Shown: positions 47,552 to 55,805 of the stretch, piece by piece
How positions within the stretch are numbered: position 1 is the stretch's first letter
Layout of the letters: every line of letters starts with the position of its first letter
Assembly: GCF_000757905.1 (NCBI RefSeq)
Contig: NZ_JRLH01000008.1
Strand: one strand, 5' to 3'
DNA from: Arsenophonus nilaparvatae
Lineage (GTDB): Bacteria > Pseudomonadota > Gammaproteobacteria > Enterobacterales > Enterobacteriaceae
DNA: 64,000 nt
Notes under the pieces: model-generated
What the model was told of the DNA's origin: nothing
Seen by the model: only the letters and a program-made list of their open reading frames with translations
Database searches by the model: none
Program-made: the position numbers and the translations under genes

Positions 47552-48172
47552 GTTTTTGGTATTACTAAGATTATTCGTTAATGATAACCCGCCCCGCCAA
47601 TCAAATTAGCAACGGGACCTATAATTGAAACCTCATGAGTATTGACATCTTTTCTTGCATATAAAAGCAAAAAAATCCCAAATACATTCAGTTTTTTCTG
47701 AATTATATCGGAAGGGCCTGTTTTTGGAACATAACTGATAGCAGTATTTCTTCACAGGTTTAAAATCCCGAATGTCTCGTAATACGTAATATACAGTATT
47801 ACGAAGCTCAAGTATTCGTCTTTAAGTTTGTTTGCGCACTAAGTTTAACATCAATCAATTTGAAAACCACGTCGATATCTATACGGAAAATGTATTATTT
47901 GCTGCCAATTATGAATGATATTAAATTGGATATAAAAATTATCGCAATAGATTAGCTAAAAATGCAACTCTAATCGTACATATAAAGGTTTTATTATCGA
48001 GTGTGCGCACAACAATATTTATTTCGCTAAATAGCTAACCTTGTAAGCTAAATCTTTCTTATCGTCAAATTTATAATCCACTATTCACAATAATCGGATG
48101 ATTTTTGCTCTCTTGGGTGCTGTTTAGGATGAAGTTATATTATAAAAAATAATTATTAGTTACTATGTTTTG
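47552..48172. other. Intergenic region between hofQ and aroK
   Basis: 621 bp without a credible gene. It must hold the aroK promoter on the minus strand and has no clear remnant of a coding gene. One inverted repeat, TCGTAATAC/GTATTACGA with a 10-nt loop, is at 47777-47804, with no T tract on either strand. I could not assign -35/-10 boxes with confidence. Confidence 0.4.
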
Positions 48173-49216
48173 TTAAATATTAATTAATTGTGGTGTTATA
48201 AATATGATTAATTCTCTATGGTAAGTTTGTTTTCCATCTTTGGTGAATAAATGACCAAAAAAAGGAATGTCTGCCAGGTAGGGAATTTTTTGTTGTTGAC
48301 TGTTTTTTTTCTGCTGAAAAATCCCACCTAAAATAAGTGTTTCTCCATGATTAATAGTAACTTGGGTTGATATTTCTTGTTTATTAATTGCAATATGTTG
48401 GTAAGTATTTGCTAGCAGAGTGGTATTGGGACTATTTTGACTGATTTTTAGCGATAGACGAACTTTACCTCCTCGTAAAATAGTAGGAGTAACTTCCATT
48501 CCTAAAATTGCTTCTTTAAATTTTATCTGGCTTTTTTTATTATTTTGAATGACATAAGGGATTTCTGTGCCTTGTTTAATGCTGGCAGATTGATTATGAG
48601 AGGCCATTAATCTGGGGCTGGCAATGATAGATAGCTGATTTTCTTGTTCTAGAGCACTTAATTCCAGTGACAATAAGTGACTTTTAATTTTAGCAATATT
48701 AAATGCGATATGTGGAATTGAAGACGGTGCTGGTTGATGAATATTAAGTCGATTGATTCCTACTTGATTGATTTTATCTGTACTAAGTTCCCAAAATATA
48801 CCCAGCTCATACAAAGCTTCTCGACTTGTATTGATAATATAGGCTGTGATTTGGACTTGTTGTTGAGGTATATCAATTTTTTTTAGCCACGATTGAAGAC
48901 GCTCAATATGTCTCTGTGTATCCTCAAAAATTAAGTTATTGGTCTGTTTATCGGCAAAAACTTTTCCTTTTTTTGAGAGTAAAGGCGGATTATTTTGTGA
49001 AAGTTGAGATGCTAGTAATTCCGCTTCGACATATTGGAGGGGATAACTTAGATAATGTATATCACTCTTTTCTTCAGCTATCGATATTGTGGGGGTAACA
49101 TTGTTTTCAATGATTTCCTCTGTTTTTGGTGGTGTAAATGGCTCTCTGGCGGCTATAACATTAACGCTAAATAATGTTATTAATAAGACAATTGATATTA
49201 AAGTAAGTAAATTCAT
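48173..49216 (-). CDS. hofQ: HofQ-like secretin, apparently a HofP-HofQ fusion lacking the STN region
   Basis: HofQ is the outer-membrane secretin of the PilMNOPQ-type cluster that in relatives supports DNA uptake. ATG 49216 overlaps the hofO stop (TAATG) and gives 347 residues; E. coli HofQ has 412. Residues 1-23 are a signal peptide followed by AREPFTPP, which resembles the start of mature HofP (R-D-P-F-x-P-P) and not HofQ. From about residue 45 it aligns to HofQ: YPLQYVEAELLASQL, GKVFADKQTNNLIFEDTQ, LELSALEQENQLSIIASPRL, IKQGTEIPYVIQ and FKEAILGMEVTPTIL. The N-terminal STN-type domain of HofQ is absent, and no separate hofP exists. Confidence 0.85.
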   Translation of the reverse strand: MNLLTLISIVLLITLFSVNVIAAREPFTPPKTEEIIENNVTPTISIAEEKSDIHYLSYPLQYVEAELLASQLSQNNPPLLSKKGKVFADKQTNNLIFEDTQRHIERLQSWLKKIDIPQQQVQITAYIINTSREALYELGIFWELSTDKINQVGINRLNIHQPAPSSIPHIAFNIAKIKSHLLSLELSALEQENQLSIIASPRLMASHNQSASIKQGTEIPYVIQNNKKSQIKFKEAILGMEVTPTILRGGKVRLSLKISQNSPNTTLLANTYQHIAINKQEISTQVTINHGETLILGGIFQQKKNSQQQKIPYLADIPFFGHLFTKDGKQTYHRELIIFITPQLINI

Positions 49217-49758
49217 TATGTTAGGCTTTTTGTCATGGATGAAAGAATGAATTCGCAATGTAAATTATTTTTTTTGGGTGTTATTTTTAGCTGATGAATA
49301 AGTAGTAGTGGATGTGTTTTTTGTAAGTTTTCGATAAAAGCTATTAATTGATAGTAGCTTGCTAAAATTGTGAAATAGTAATCTACGCGATTATTTTGAT
49401 TTTGTTGTTGCCAGTAGATAAGTTTTTCACCTGAAGTAGGTGGCGGAAATTTAAATTGCTCAAAAGCATGGGTGGTAGTCTGCATTGAAGTTAGTAAGTC
49501 TGTTATTTGTTGTTTCCTTTGGTTTATCAAGGTATTTAATTTGTTTTTTGTTATATTTTGTATGAGTTGGGTTTTTAATGTGTTGATATGTTGTCTGCTG
49601 TTTTTCCGCTGTTGATTCAATTCATTAATGATTAAAGAATTTTTTGACCAATAAAAAATAAAGAAAAAGAGAAAAATCAAAAAAAGTGTTAACCATTGTG
49701 GGATAAGTTGTTTCCATAATGGTCTATAAAACCATTCATATATTTTATTTTTTATCAT
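49216..49758 (-). CDS. hofO: HofO, PilO-like inner membrane protein
   Basis: By position and layout this is the PilO-like member of the hof cluster: a short cytoplasmic part, one membrane helix, LTLFLIFLFFFIFYW, near residue 24, a coiled coil (about 42-90), then a small alpha-beta domain with YYFTILASYYQLIAFIENLQ near 128. GGAGG lies six nt before ATG 49758, which overlaps the 3' end of hofN. The 180 residues are somewhat longer than my recollection of E. coli HofO. Sequence similarity is low, so the call rests mostly on fold pattern and gene order. Confidence 0.75.
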   Translation of the reverse strand: MIKNKIYEWFYRPLWKQLIPQWLTLFLIFLFFFIFYWSKNSLIINELNQQRKNSRQHINTLKTQLIQNITKNKLNTLINQRKQQITDLLTSMQTTTHAFEQFKFPPPTSGEKLIYWQQQNQNNRVDYYFTILASYYQLIAFIENLQKTHPLLLIHQLKITPKKNNLHCEFILSSMTKSLT

Positions 49759-50302
49759 ATTGTTCCTCCGAAAATAGCCACTTTGCATTTAATATGGTTT
49801 TTTGAATATTCTGAGAGGTCAGTTGTATTGTTTGTAATTGAATTTGAGTTACTATCTTTTGCTCGGTTAATTGGCGCATGAACTGTAAAATTTCATGATA
49901 ATCATGGCTATTTGCTTTAATTACCAAATTATCTATTTGGCTTGAAAGTGCCTCTAACCAACTGCCTGTTGGCAAAATGTGCGGAATTTGTTGTAGTAAA
50001 TAAAGTTGGCGTTTGTTGTGGTTAGCGGTTTGAATTAACGTATTAAGTTGTTGCGTTAATTGTTTAAGTTGTTGTCGCTGTTGTTCAATGTTAGCAAGCT
50101 GTTGTTCAATAGCTGCAATTTCTATTTTTTCTTTATCAAGTAAATATTGTTGATGAAGGTATTGCTGTTTATGTCTATCAAATATAAAAAAAAGAATTAA
50201 TATCAAACTTGAAATTTGGATAAAAAAGAGAGATAACCAAACATAATAACGTTGTTTAAGGCGTTTTTTCTGCCATGGCAAAAAATTAACTTGATACATC
50301 AT
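49745..50302 (-). CDS. hofN: HofN, PilN-like inner membrane protein
   Basis: The start YQVNFLPWQKKRLKQRYYVW is the PilN signature (N-F-L-P-W plus basic residues), followed by a membrane helix, LFFIQISSLILILFFIF, near residue 26. A Gln-rich coiled coil covers about 50-95, and a ferredoxin-like domain from about 100 includes PTGSWLEALSSQIDNLVIKA. The 185 residues match HofN (179). It overlaps hofM by 4 nt and hofO by 14 nt, indicating tight coupling. Confidence 0.82.
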   Translation of the reverse strand: MMYQVNFLPWQKKRLKQRYYVWLSLFFIQISSLILILFFIFDRHKQQYLHQQYLLDKEKIEIAAIEQQLANIEQQRQQLKQLTQQLNTLIQTANHNKRQLYLLQQIPHILPTGSWLEALSSQIDNLVIKANSHDYHEILQFMRQLTEQKIVTQIQLQTIQLTSQNIQKTILNAKWLFSEEQYDKK

Positions 50303-51132
50303 CTTTCTCCCTCACGAAGTGCTAAACCTGCGGCGATCGCAAAATTATGAAAATCTTTTGGTAACTTGATAGGGTAATATCGAAAAGAATCTAACAGAGA
50401 CCATGTGGAGAAATGATGATGCTTTATATCGTTACCGAGGTAAAAAATAGTATTAGGTTGTTGTTGAGTTTCTTTAGGTAGTAATAGTATCAATTTTTCT
50501 ATAGAGTCTACTTCAGTTATCTCAACAGGTTGGTAGTGTATTGATTGATATAAAGGGCCTGCACATATCCACTCTTGTTGTCGCCGATAAATAAGCCAGG
50601 TGTTATCAGGAATAGCAGCTTTATGTGCTAAGTAACGAAGAGCATTAGGAGATATATCGATAACCGAAAGTGAAAAACCTACCTCATGTAATAATTCAGA
50701 CCAAAAAGCAATATCACTACGTCTGGTAGCACAAAGGTAAATTTGCTTTTGATAAATACGATAATCCAAAACAAGCTCACGAATGTCGATAGGAAATAGC
50801 GTTTCAGCTTTGCTGTGGACGAACCACCCAAGTTCTGGTTCTGTTAGTGTGATTTTTTCAGGTAAAAGGAAGTGAGATTTTAGGATTTGTAATGATGATA
50901 AAGAGAATCTTGTATCACAATTGTTAGGTAGTTTTTTGTACCATTGTTGCAGGATATTTTTTAGCGTGGTTATACGAATATTTTGGGTTTCAGTATCTTG
51001 GGTTTTAGTGATTGGTAAAGAATGTTGCCAACATTCGCGAAGTTGCCAGCCATGTCTGTGTCGAGTAGCAGCCACAAGTTGAATTTTATTATGATGTATA
51101 TCAAGGCCAATCTGCCATTTTTGTAAAAACAT
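50299..51132 (-). CDS. hofM: HofM, PilM-like actin-fold protein
   Basis: The first gene of the hof cluster and divergent from mrcA, as in E. coli. An ATG at 51189 is in frame, but ATG 51132 (MFLQKWQIGLDIHHNK) has AGGGA eight nt upstream and matches the family start WQIGL. The 277 residues show the PilM pattern: IGLDIHHNKIQLVAATRHRH at the N-terminus, a middle domain with FSLSSLQILKSHFLLPEKIT, and SLSVIDISPNALRYL. The C-terminus FAIAAGLALREGER closely matches the HofM end (FAIALGLALG). Confidence 0.82.
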   Translation of the reverse strand: MFLQKWQIGLDIHHNKIQLVAATRHRHGWQLRECWQHSLPITKTQDTETQNIRITTLKNILQQWYKKLPNNCDTRFSLSSLQILKSHFLLPEKITLTEPELGWFVHSKAETLFPIDIRELVLDYRIYQKQIYLCATRRSDIAFWSELLHEVGFSLSVIDISPNALRYLAHKAAIPDNTWLIYRRQQEWICAGPLYQSIHYQPVEITEVDSIEKLILLLPKETQQQPNTIFYLGNDIKHHHFSTWSLLDSFRYYPIKLPKDFHNFAIAAGLALREGER

Positions 51133-53298
51133 AGACGATTTCCCTATTGTTAATGTATAAAATTCCATATTCAAGGTAATTTCAAACATTTATACTAAAT
51201 ATTCGATGTTTATAAACCACCCAATAAATTGTAAATGGGAATTTCAGGTGAAGATCGTAAAGTTTTTTCTTTTTTTTATAGTTTGCTGTCTATTTTTGGG
51301 GGCAGGATCTATTTTTGGTTTGTACAAATATGTCGAATCAGAATTACCTGATGTAGCAACATTAAAAGATGTTCGATTGCAAGTACCTATGCAGGTGTTA
51401 AGTGCAGAAGGTGAGTTGATCGCACAATTTGGAGAGAAACGGCGTCTTCCATTGCCATTAAAACAAGTTCCCCCGCTAATGATAAAAGCTTTTGTTGCGA
51501 CGGAAGATAGTCGATATTATGAACATCATGGTGTTGATCCTATAGGAATTTTTCGAGCTGTATCGGTGATGGCTGCTTCCGGTCATGCTTCGCAAGGGGC
51601 AAGTACAATAACGCAGCAGTTAGCAAGAAATTTTTTCTTAAGTCGAGAAAAAACATTGATGCGTAAAGTTAAAGAGGTATTTTTAGCTATCCGGATTGAG
51701 CAATTGTTGTCAAAAGATGAAATTCTGGAACTTTATTTAAATAAAATTTATTTAGGAAATCGCGCTTACGGGGTGTAGGCGCAGCGGCTTATGTCTATTT
51801 TGGTAAGTCTGTAAATGAATTAAGTTTAAGTGAAATTGCTATGATTGCAGGTTTACCAAAAGCACCTTCTACTTTTAACCCCCTTTACTCCCATGAACGA
51901 GCGATAAATCGTCGAAATACCGTACTATTGCGTATGTTAGAAGAGGGCTATATTACTCAACAGCAATATAATGAAGCAAAGCGTGAAAACATTATTGCTA
52001 GTTATCACGCGCCAAAAATTTCGTTTTCAGCTCCCTATCTGGCAGAAATGGTTAGGCAAGAGCTCTATAACCGTTATGGTGAGGATGCTTATACAAATGG
52101 TTATAAAGTTTATACCACAATCATCGGTAAAGATCAGATAGCAGCAGTTAATGCTTTGCGTAATAACCTAATTAATTATGATATTCGTCATGGTTATCGA
52201 GGAGCAGAAAAAATTCTTTGGACTCAGCTACAAACACCTTGGACTCATGAACAAATTATTGAACAGCTGAAAAAAATATCTACTTATGGGCCATTAATTC
52301 CCGCAGTGGTTATTGCGACAAATAAAAATAAAGCTGAAGTGATAATGCCGAATGGTGTTTCTGCTGAGTTGGCAATGAATGGTGTTTCTTGGGCACGTAA
52401 GTATATTTCTGATGAGCGTCAAGGCATAGCACCTAAAACGGTTAACGAAGTTGTTAAAGTGGGAGAATTAATTCGTATACGACAGGTTGAAGATAGCTGG
52501 TGGTTAGCTCAAATACCAGAAGCAAATTCAGCTTTTATTGCTCTTAATCCATTAGATGGCGCTATTGTCTCATTGGTTGGCGGGTTTGATTTTGAATTAA
52601 GTAAATTTAATCGAGTAACCCAATCGTTACGTCAAGTTGGCTCCAATATTAAACCTTTTCTTTATACCGCCGCATTAGATAAAGGATTAACGTTAGCTTC
52701 ATTATTAAATGATATGCCAATTACTCGTTGGGATGCTGGAGCGGATTCAGATTGGCGACCTAAAAATTCTCCCGCCAAATATGCTGGTCCAATCAGTTTG
52801 CGTCAGGGATTAGGCCAATCTAAAAATGTTGTGATGGTACGCGCAATGCGCGCAATGCGCGCGATGGGTGTTGATTATGCGGCGGATTATCTAAAACGTT
52901 TTGGTTTTCCTGAAGAAAATGTTAATCGAACTGAGTCATTGGCATTAGGTGCTCCGTCATTTACGCCGCTGCAAATAGTTCGAGGTTATGCCGTTATGTC
53001 TAATGGTGGTTACCTTATCGAACCTTATTTCATTAGTCGCGTTGAAGGGCTACAAGGTGAAGTTGTGTTTGAAGCTAAAGCTAAAATTGCTTGTCCAAAA
53101 TGTAACGATATACCTGTTATTTATGATGATGTGCCAAAAATTAAAGAAATAAATGCAGAATCTATTGAGGATATAGTTAAATCTACAACGCCAATGACGA
53201 ATCTTAAACCTAGTGTAGATATTAATAGTGAAATTCCAATAACGGTTGAACAAAAAAAATATGCTCCTCTGTAATGGTCAACAAATTCTGTAGAAGAT

Positions 53299-54147
53299 CT
53301 AAGCGGCATTCTTTAGTTCATGATATTTTTGATGTGGCGTTAAATAACCAATCGTTGAATGGCGTCGATAATAATTATAAAACTGAATGTAATTTTCAAC
53401 TTCATAGACAACAGATTGATGATTCATAAACGATAAATGGTTAAGCTTTTCTGTCTTTAAACTCCTAAAAAATCTTTCCATCACGGCATTATCGAGGCAA
53501 TTACCTCGCCGACTCATGCTTTGAGTTATTTTCCGTTCAAAGAGGTGCGCCCTAAACTCCTCCGATGAATATTGGCAACCTTGATCTGAATGGAACATCA
53601 AACTTGTCGTATCCGGTAATTGCCGTTCAATGGCGTTATCTAAGGCTTCTTTCACTAATTTCGTATCCGGTTTTGTTGATAAGGCATAACCAATAACTTC
53701 TTTGGTGGCTAAATCTAACACGCAAGCTAAATAGCTCCACCCATAGTGATATCTAATATACGTGATATCACCGACATAATAGTGATTATGCTGTTGAGGG
53801 GAAAATTGTCGTTTAAGCAAATTAGGGGCATATCGATGTTCGTTACCCGATGAGGGATAGTAATGCTTTTTCGTTGGTCTAATTGCAACTAATTGATTTA
53901 ATTTCATGATGTTTGATATTTTATAAGTGCCAATCTGGCACCCTAAACCCTTTAACTCAGCTTGGATACGTCTTTTGCCATAAGTTTGGCCCGATGTATA
54001 AAAAATACGTTTGATTTCGCCACACAGCCTTTCATTTTCAACTGTCGGTATTTTCGTTTCATAATAAAAACTACTACTGCTTACTTCAAAAAGATGGCAT
54101 AACTCAGTGACCGTAAAATTGGGGTACATAATTTTCATTTGCTTCAC
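53299..54147 (-). CDS. IS3-family transposase OrfB, copy 2
   Basis: This is the same 282-residue DDE transposase as in copy 1, with one substitution in the segment SSEEFRAHLFERK (Val in copy 1). The DDE residues in GDITYI, SDQGCQ and MERFFRSLK are unchanged. It begins with GTG overlapping the OrfA stop; its frame is reached from OrfA by -1 slippage. Confidence 0.95.
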   Translation of the reverse strand: MKQMKIMYPNFTVTELCHLFEVSSSSFYYETKIPTVENERLCGEIKRIFYTSGQTYGKRRIQAELKGLGCQIGTYKISNIMKLNQLVAIRPTKKHYYPSSGNEHRYAPNLLKRQFSPQQHNHYYVGDITYIRYHYGWSYLACVLDLATKEVIGYALSTKPDTKLVKEALDNAIERQLPDTTSLMFHSDQGCQYSSEEFRAHLFERKITQSMSRRGNCLDNAVMERFFRSLKTEKLNHLSFMNHQSVVYEVENYIQFYNYYRRHSTIGYLTPHQKYHELKNAA

Positions 54148-54458
54148 GATTTTGAGTTTTGATTGTCGAGGATGAAGTAAGCCGCGGCTTTTTTTAATAT
54201 GTCATTATCCCTCTGAGCACGCTTAAGTTTTGCTTCTAATTCTTGTATGCGCTGTTGCTCGGGCGTTAACGCTTTTGATTTTACAGGCGTATTCCCATTC
54301 AACTCGGCAAGATATTGTTGCTTCCAGCGCGATACGGCAGATTTACCCGCACCGGATATTTTTTCAACTTGGATATTGCTATATCCACCTTCAACCATGA
54401 GTTTTGCATATTCCAGTTTTTGCTTTGCGCTAAAGGTCACTTTTACTTTTCGTGGCAT
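54144..54458 (-). CDS. IS3-family transposase OrfA, copy 2
   Basis: Identical at the protein level to copy 1: 104 residues with an N-terminal helix-turn-helix and a C-terminal coiled coil. The A7 slippery run (plus-strand T7 at 54189-54195) and the following GC palindrome are conserved. Confidence 0.93.
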   Translation of the reverse strand: MPRKVKVTFSAKQKLEYAKLMVEGGYSNIQVEKISGAGKSAVSRWKQQYLAELNGNTPVKSKALTPEQQRIQELEAKLKRAQRDNDILKKAAAYFILDNQNSKS

Positions 54459-54904
54459 GTTTATACCTATAAGATTTTGCTTAATTATAAGCTATAAATC
54501 TCTACAGTTTTATTAGACCACTACAGTTTAGGGCGTACTATTACAGGTGGTGAAGCGGGAGCAAAAAGTGCCCAACCTATCTGGAATGATTTTATGAAAG
54601 TTGTTCTCGATGGAGTTCGTGAGAATGACATAGAACCTCCTGATGGAATTATTTCTATTACTATTGATAGCAAAACAGGTAAATTAGCAACGAATAATTC
54701 AGTAAGTAAAAATTTGGAATATTTTATTGAAGGAACTGAACCTAAAACAGCGGCTATTCGAGAAGTAGGTACAATTGTTATTTCTGAAGATGGAAATAGC
54801 CAAGAACTCTTTTGAACAGTAAAATATTCTTTAATTTTTGTCATTGAAATTAGGGTTATTAAATAGACCCTATTTCATTTAACAATATTAGGACTTAATT
54901 AAAA

Positions 54905-55456
54905 TTAGCAAATGTTTTTGAGATAACGTTGAGCATAAAATAGGGCGCTAATATTTCTTGCTTCGTTAAAGTCTTTAACATCAAGAAGTTGCATCATATT
55001 TTCGATTGGCCAACGAATTTGTTCTAATGGCTCTGGTTCATCACCTTCCAGTTTTTCTTCATAGAGATTTTGTGCAATGAATATATTCATTTTGTTGGAA
55101 AAATAGGCGGGTGATATTGTTAGTTTTGCTAGTAATTCAATATGTTTTGCGCCATAACCAATTTCTTCTTTTAATTCTCTTATAGCAGCTTGTATGGCAG
55201 TTTCTCCTTTATCAATAGCTCCTTTAGGAAAACCTAGTTCATACTCTTCAATACCAACAGCATATTCACGAATTAAAATTAATTCGTCATTAATAATAGG
55301 AACGATCAGTACGGCTTCATTTATTGTTGGCTGCATTCGTTCATAAAGACGCTTAACACCATTACTAAATTCAAGATCAACAGATTGGATACGAAAAAGT
55401 CTAGATTCAGCAATATTTTTTATATTCAAAATTTTGGGTTTTTTGATTTGTTTCAT
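54905..55456 (-). CDS. nudE: ADP compounds hydrolase NudE
   Basis: NudE hydrolyses ADP-ribose, Ap3A and NADH. The Nudix box GAIDKGETAIQAAIRELKEE followed by IG (G-x5-E-x7-REL-x-EE-x-G) is complete near residue 88. The N-terminal ILNIKNIAESRLFRIQSVDL, LIREYAVGIEEYELGFPKG and LEGDEPEPLEQIRWP match the enteric enzyme. ATG 55456 (MKQIKKPKIL) is preferred over the upstream TTG at 55474; the protein has 183 residues (E. coli 186). It lies after mrcA and before divergent igaA, as in E. coli. Confidence 0.95.
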   Translation of the reverse strand: MKQIKKPKILNIKNIAESRLFRIQSVDLEFSNGVKRLYERMQPTINEAVLIVPIINDELILIREYAVGIEEYELGFPKGAIDKGETAIQAAIRELKEEIGYGAKHIELLAKLTISPAYFSNKMNIFIAQNLYEEKLEGDEPEPLEQIRWPIENMMQLLDVKDFNEARNISALFYAQRYLKNIC

Positions 55457-55805
55457 ATACTGTGTCCCGGACAAAATTTGTTGAATAGATTATAACTTTT
55501 TATATTAAGAGCGAAGATAATCTTTTGATTTTTTGCTGAAATCAATTGTCATTCAATCTATCTTTTTAGTGATAATATATCAATAAATTTAGCCAGAGGT
55601 GATTATTATAATAAGAGAGTTTTAGTAATATTTTTATTATATTACTTATTAATTGAACGACTATGTTGTTAAAATAAATAATGACAAATCGTAACTCATT
55701 GTTATTAATATTAAAAACATAAAACTAGAATAGGAATTACCTTATTTAGAGCTATTGAAAGGGTTGTTATTCTGCACAGGCATTATTCGTTACATCGGGG
55801 AAGAA
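55457..55805. other. Divergent intergenic region between nudE and igaA
   Basis: About 350 bp of highly AT-rich sequence. It should contain promoters for both genes, but I see no clear conserved boxes, hairpins with T tracts or coding remnants. Confidence 0.4.

Larger units (their letters stand above)
53270..54525 (-). mobile_element. IS3-family insertion sequence, copy 2 (1256 bp)
   Basis: Identical in length and ends to copy 1, with one base difference seen (53549 G, copy 1 A; a Val-to-Ala change in OrfB). It lies inside mrcA in the opposite orientation. The flanking triplets CTC and GTT do not match, and host sequence of about 225 bp is missing between the flanks, so it marks a deletion rather than a simple insertion. 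Both open reading frames are intact, so it may be active. Confidence 0.95.
51248..54815 (+). pseudogene. mrcA: Penicillin-binding protein 1A, disrupted by frameshift, IS insertion and deletion
   Basis: PBP1A is a bifunctional peptidoglycan glycosyltransferase and transpeptidase. The start is GTG 51248. The membrane anchor and GT51 domain are clear (TEDSRYYEHHGVDPIGIFRA, GASTITQQLARNF). At about 51768-51776 two extra bases, best placed in a G4 run, put a stop after NRAYGV; the frame resumes with AAAYVYFGK-type sequence and continues to 53269. SXXK (QVGSNIKPF) and SxN-type QGLGQSKNVV motifs follow. IS copy 2 then replaces about 75 codons that include the KTGT box. The C-terminus resumes at 54526 with GEAGAKSAQP and ends AQELF-like. 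The gene cannot encode an active enzyme. Confidence 0.95.

Noticed and set aside
51760..51850. Programmed frameshift as explanation for the split mrcA frame
   Set aside because: PBP1A is not known to use recoding, there is no slippery heptamer, and the same gene has a second, clearly inactivating lesion.
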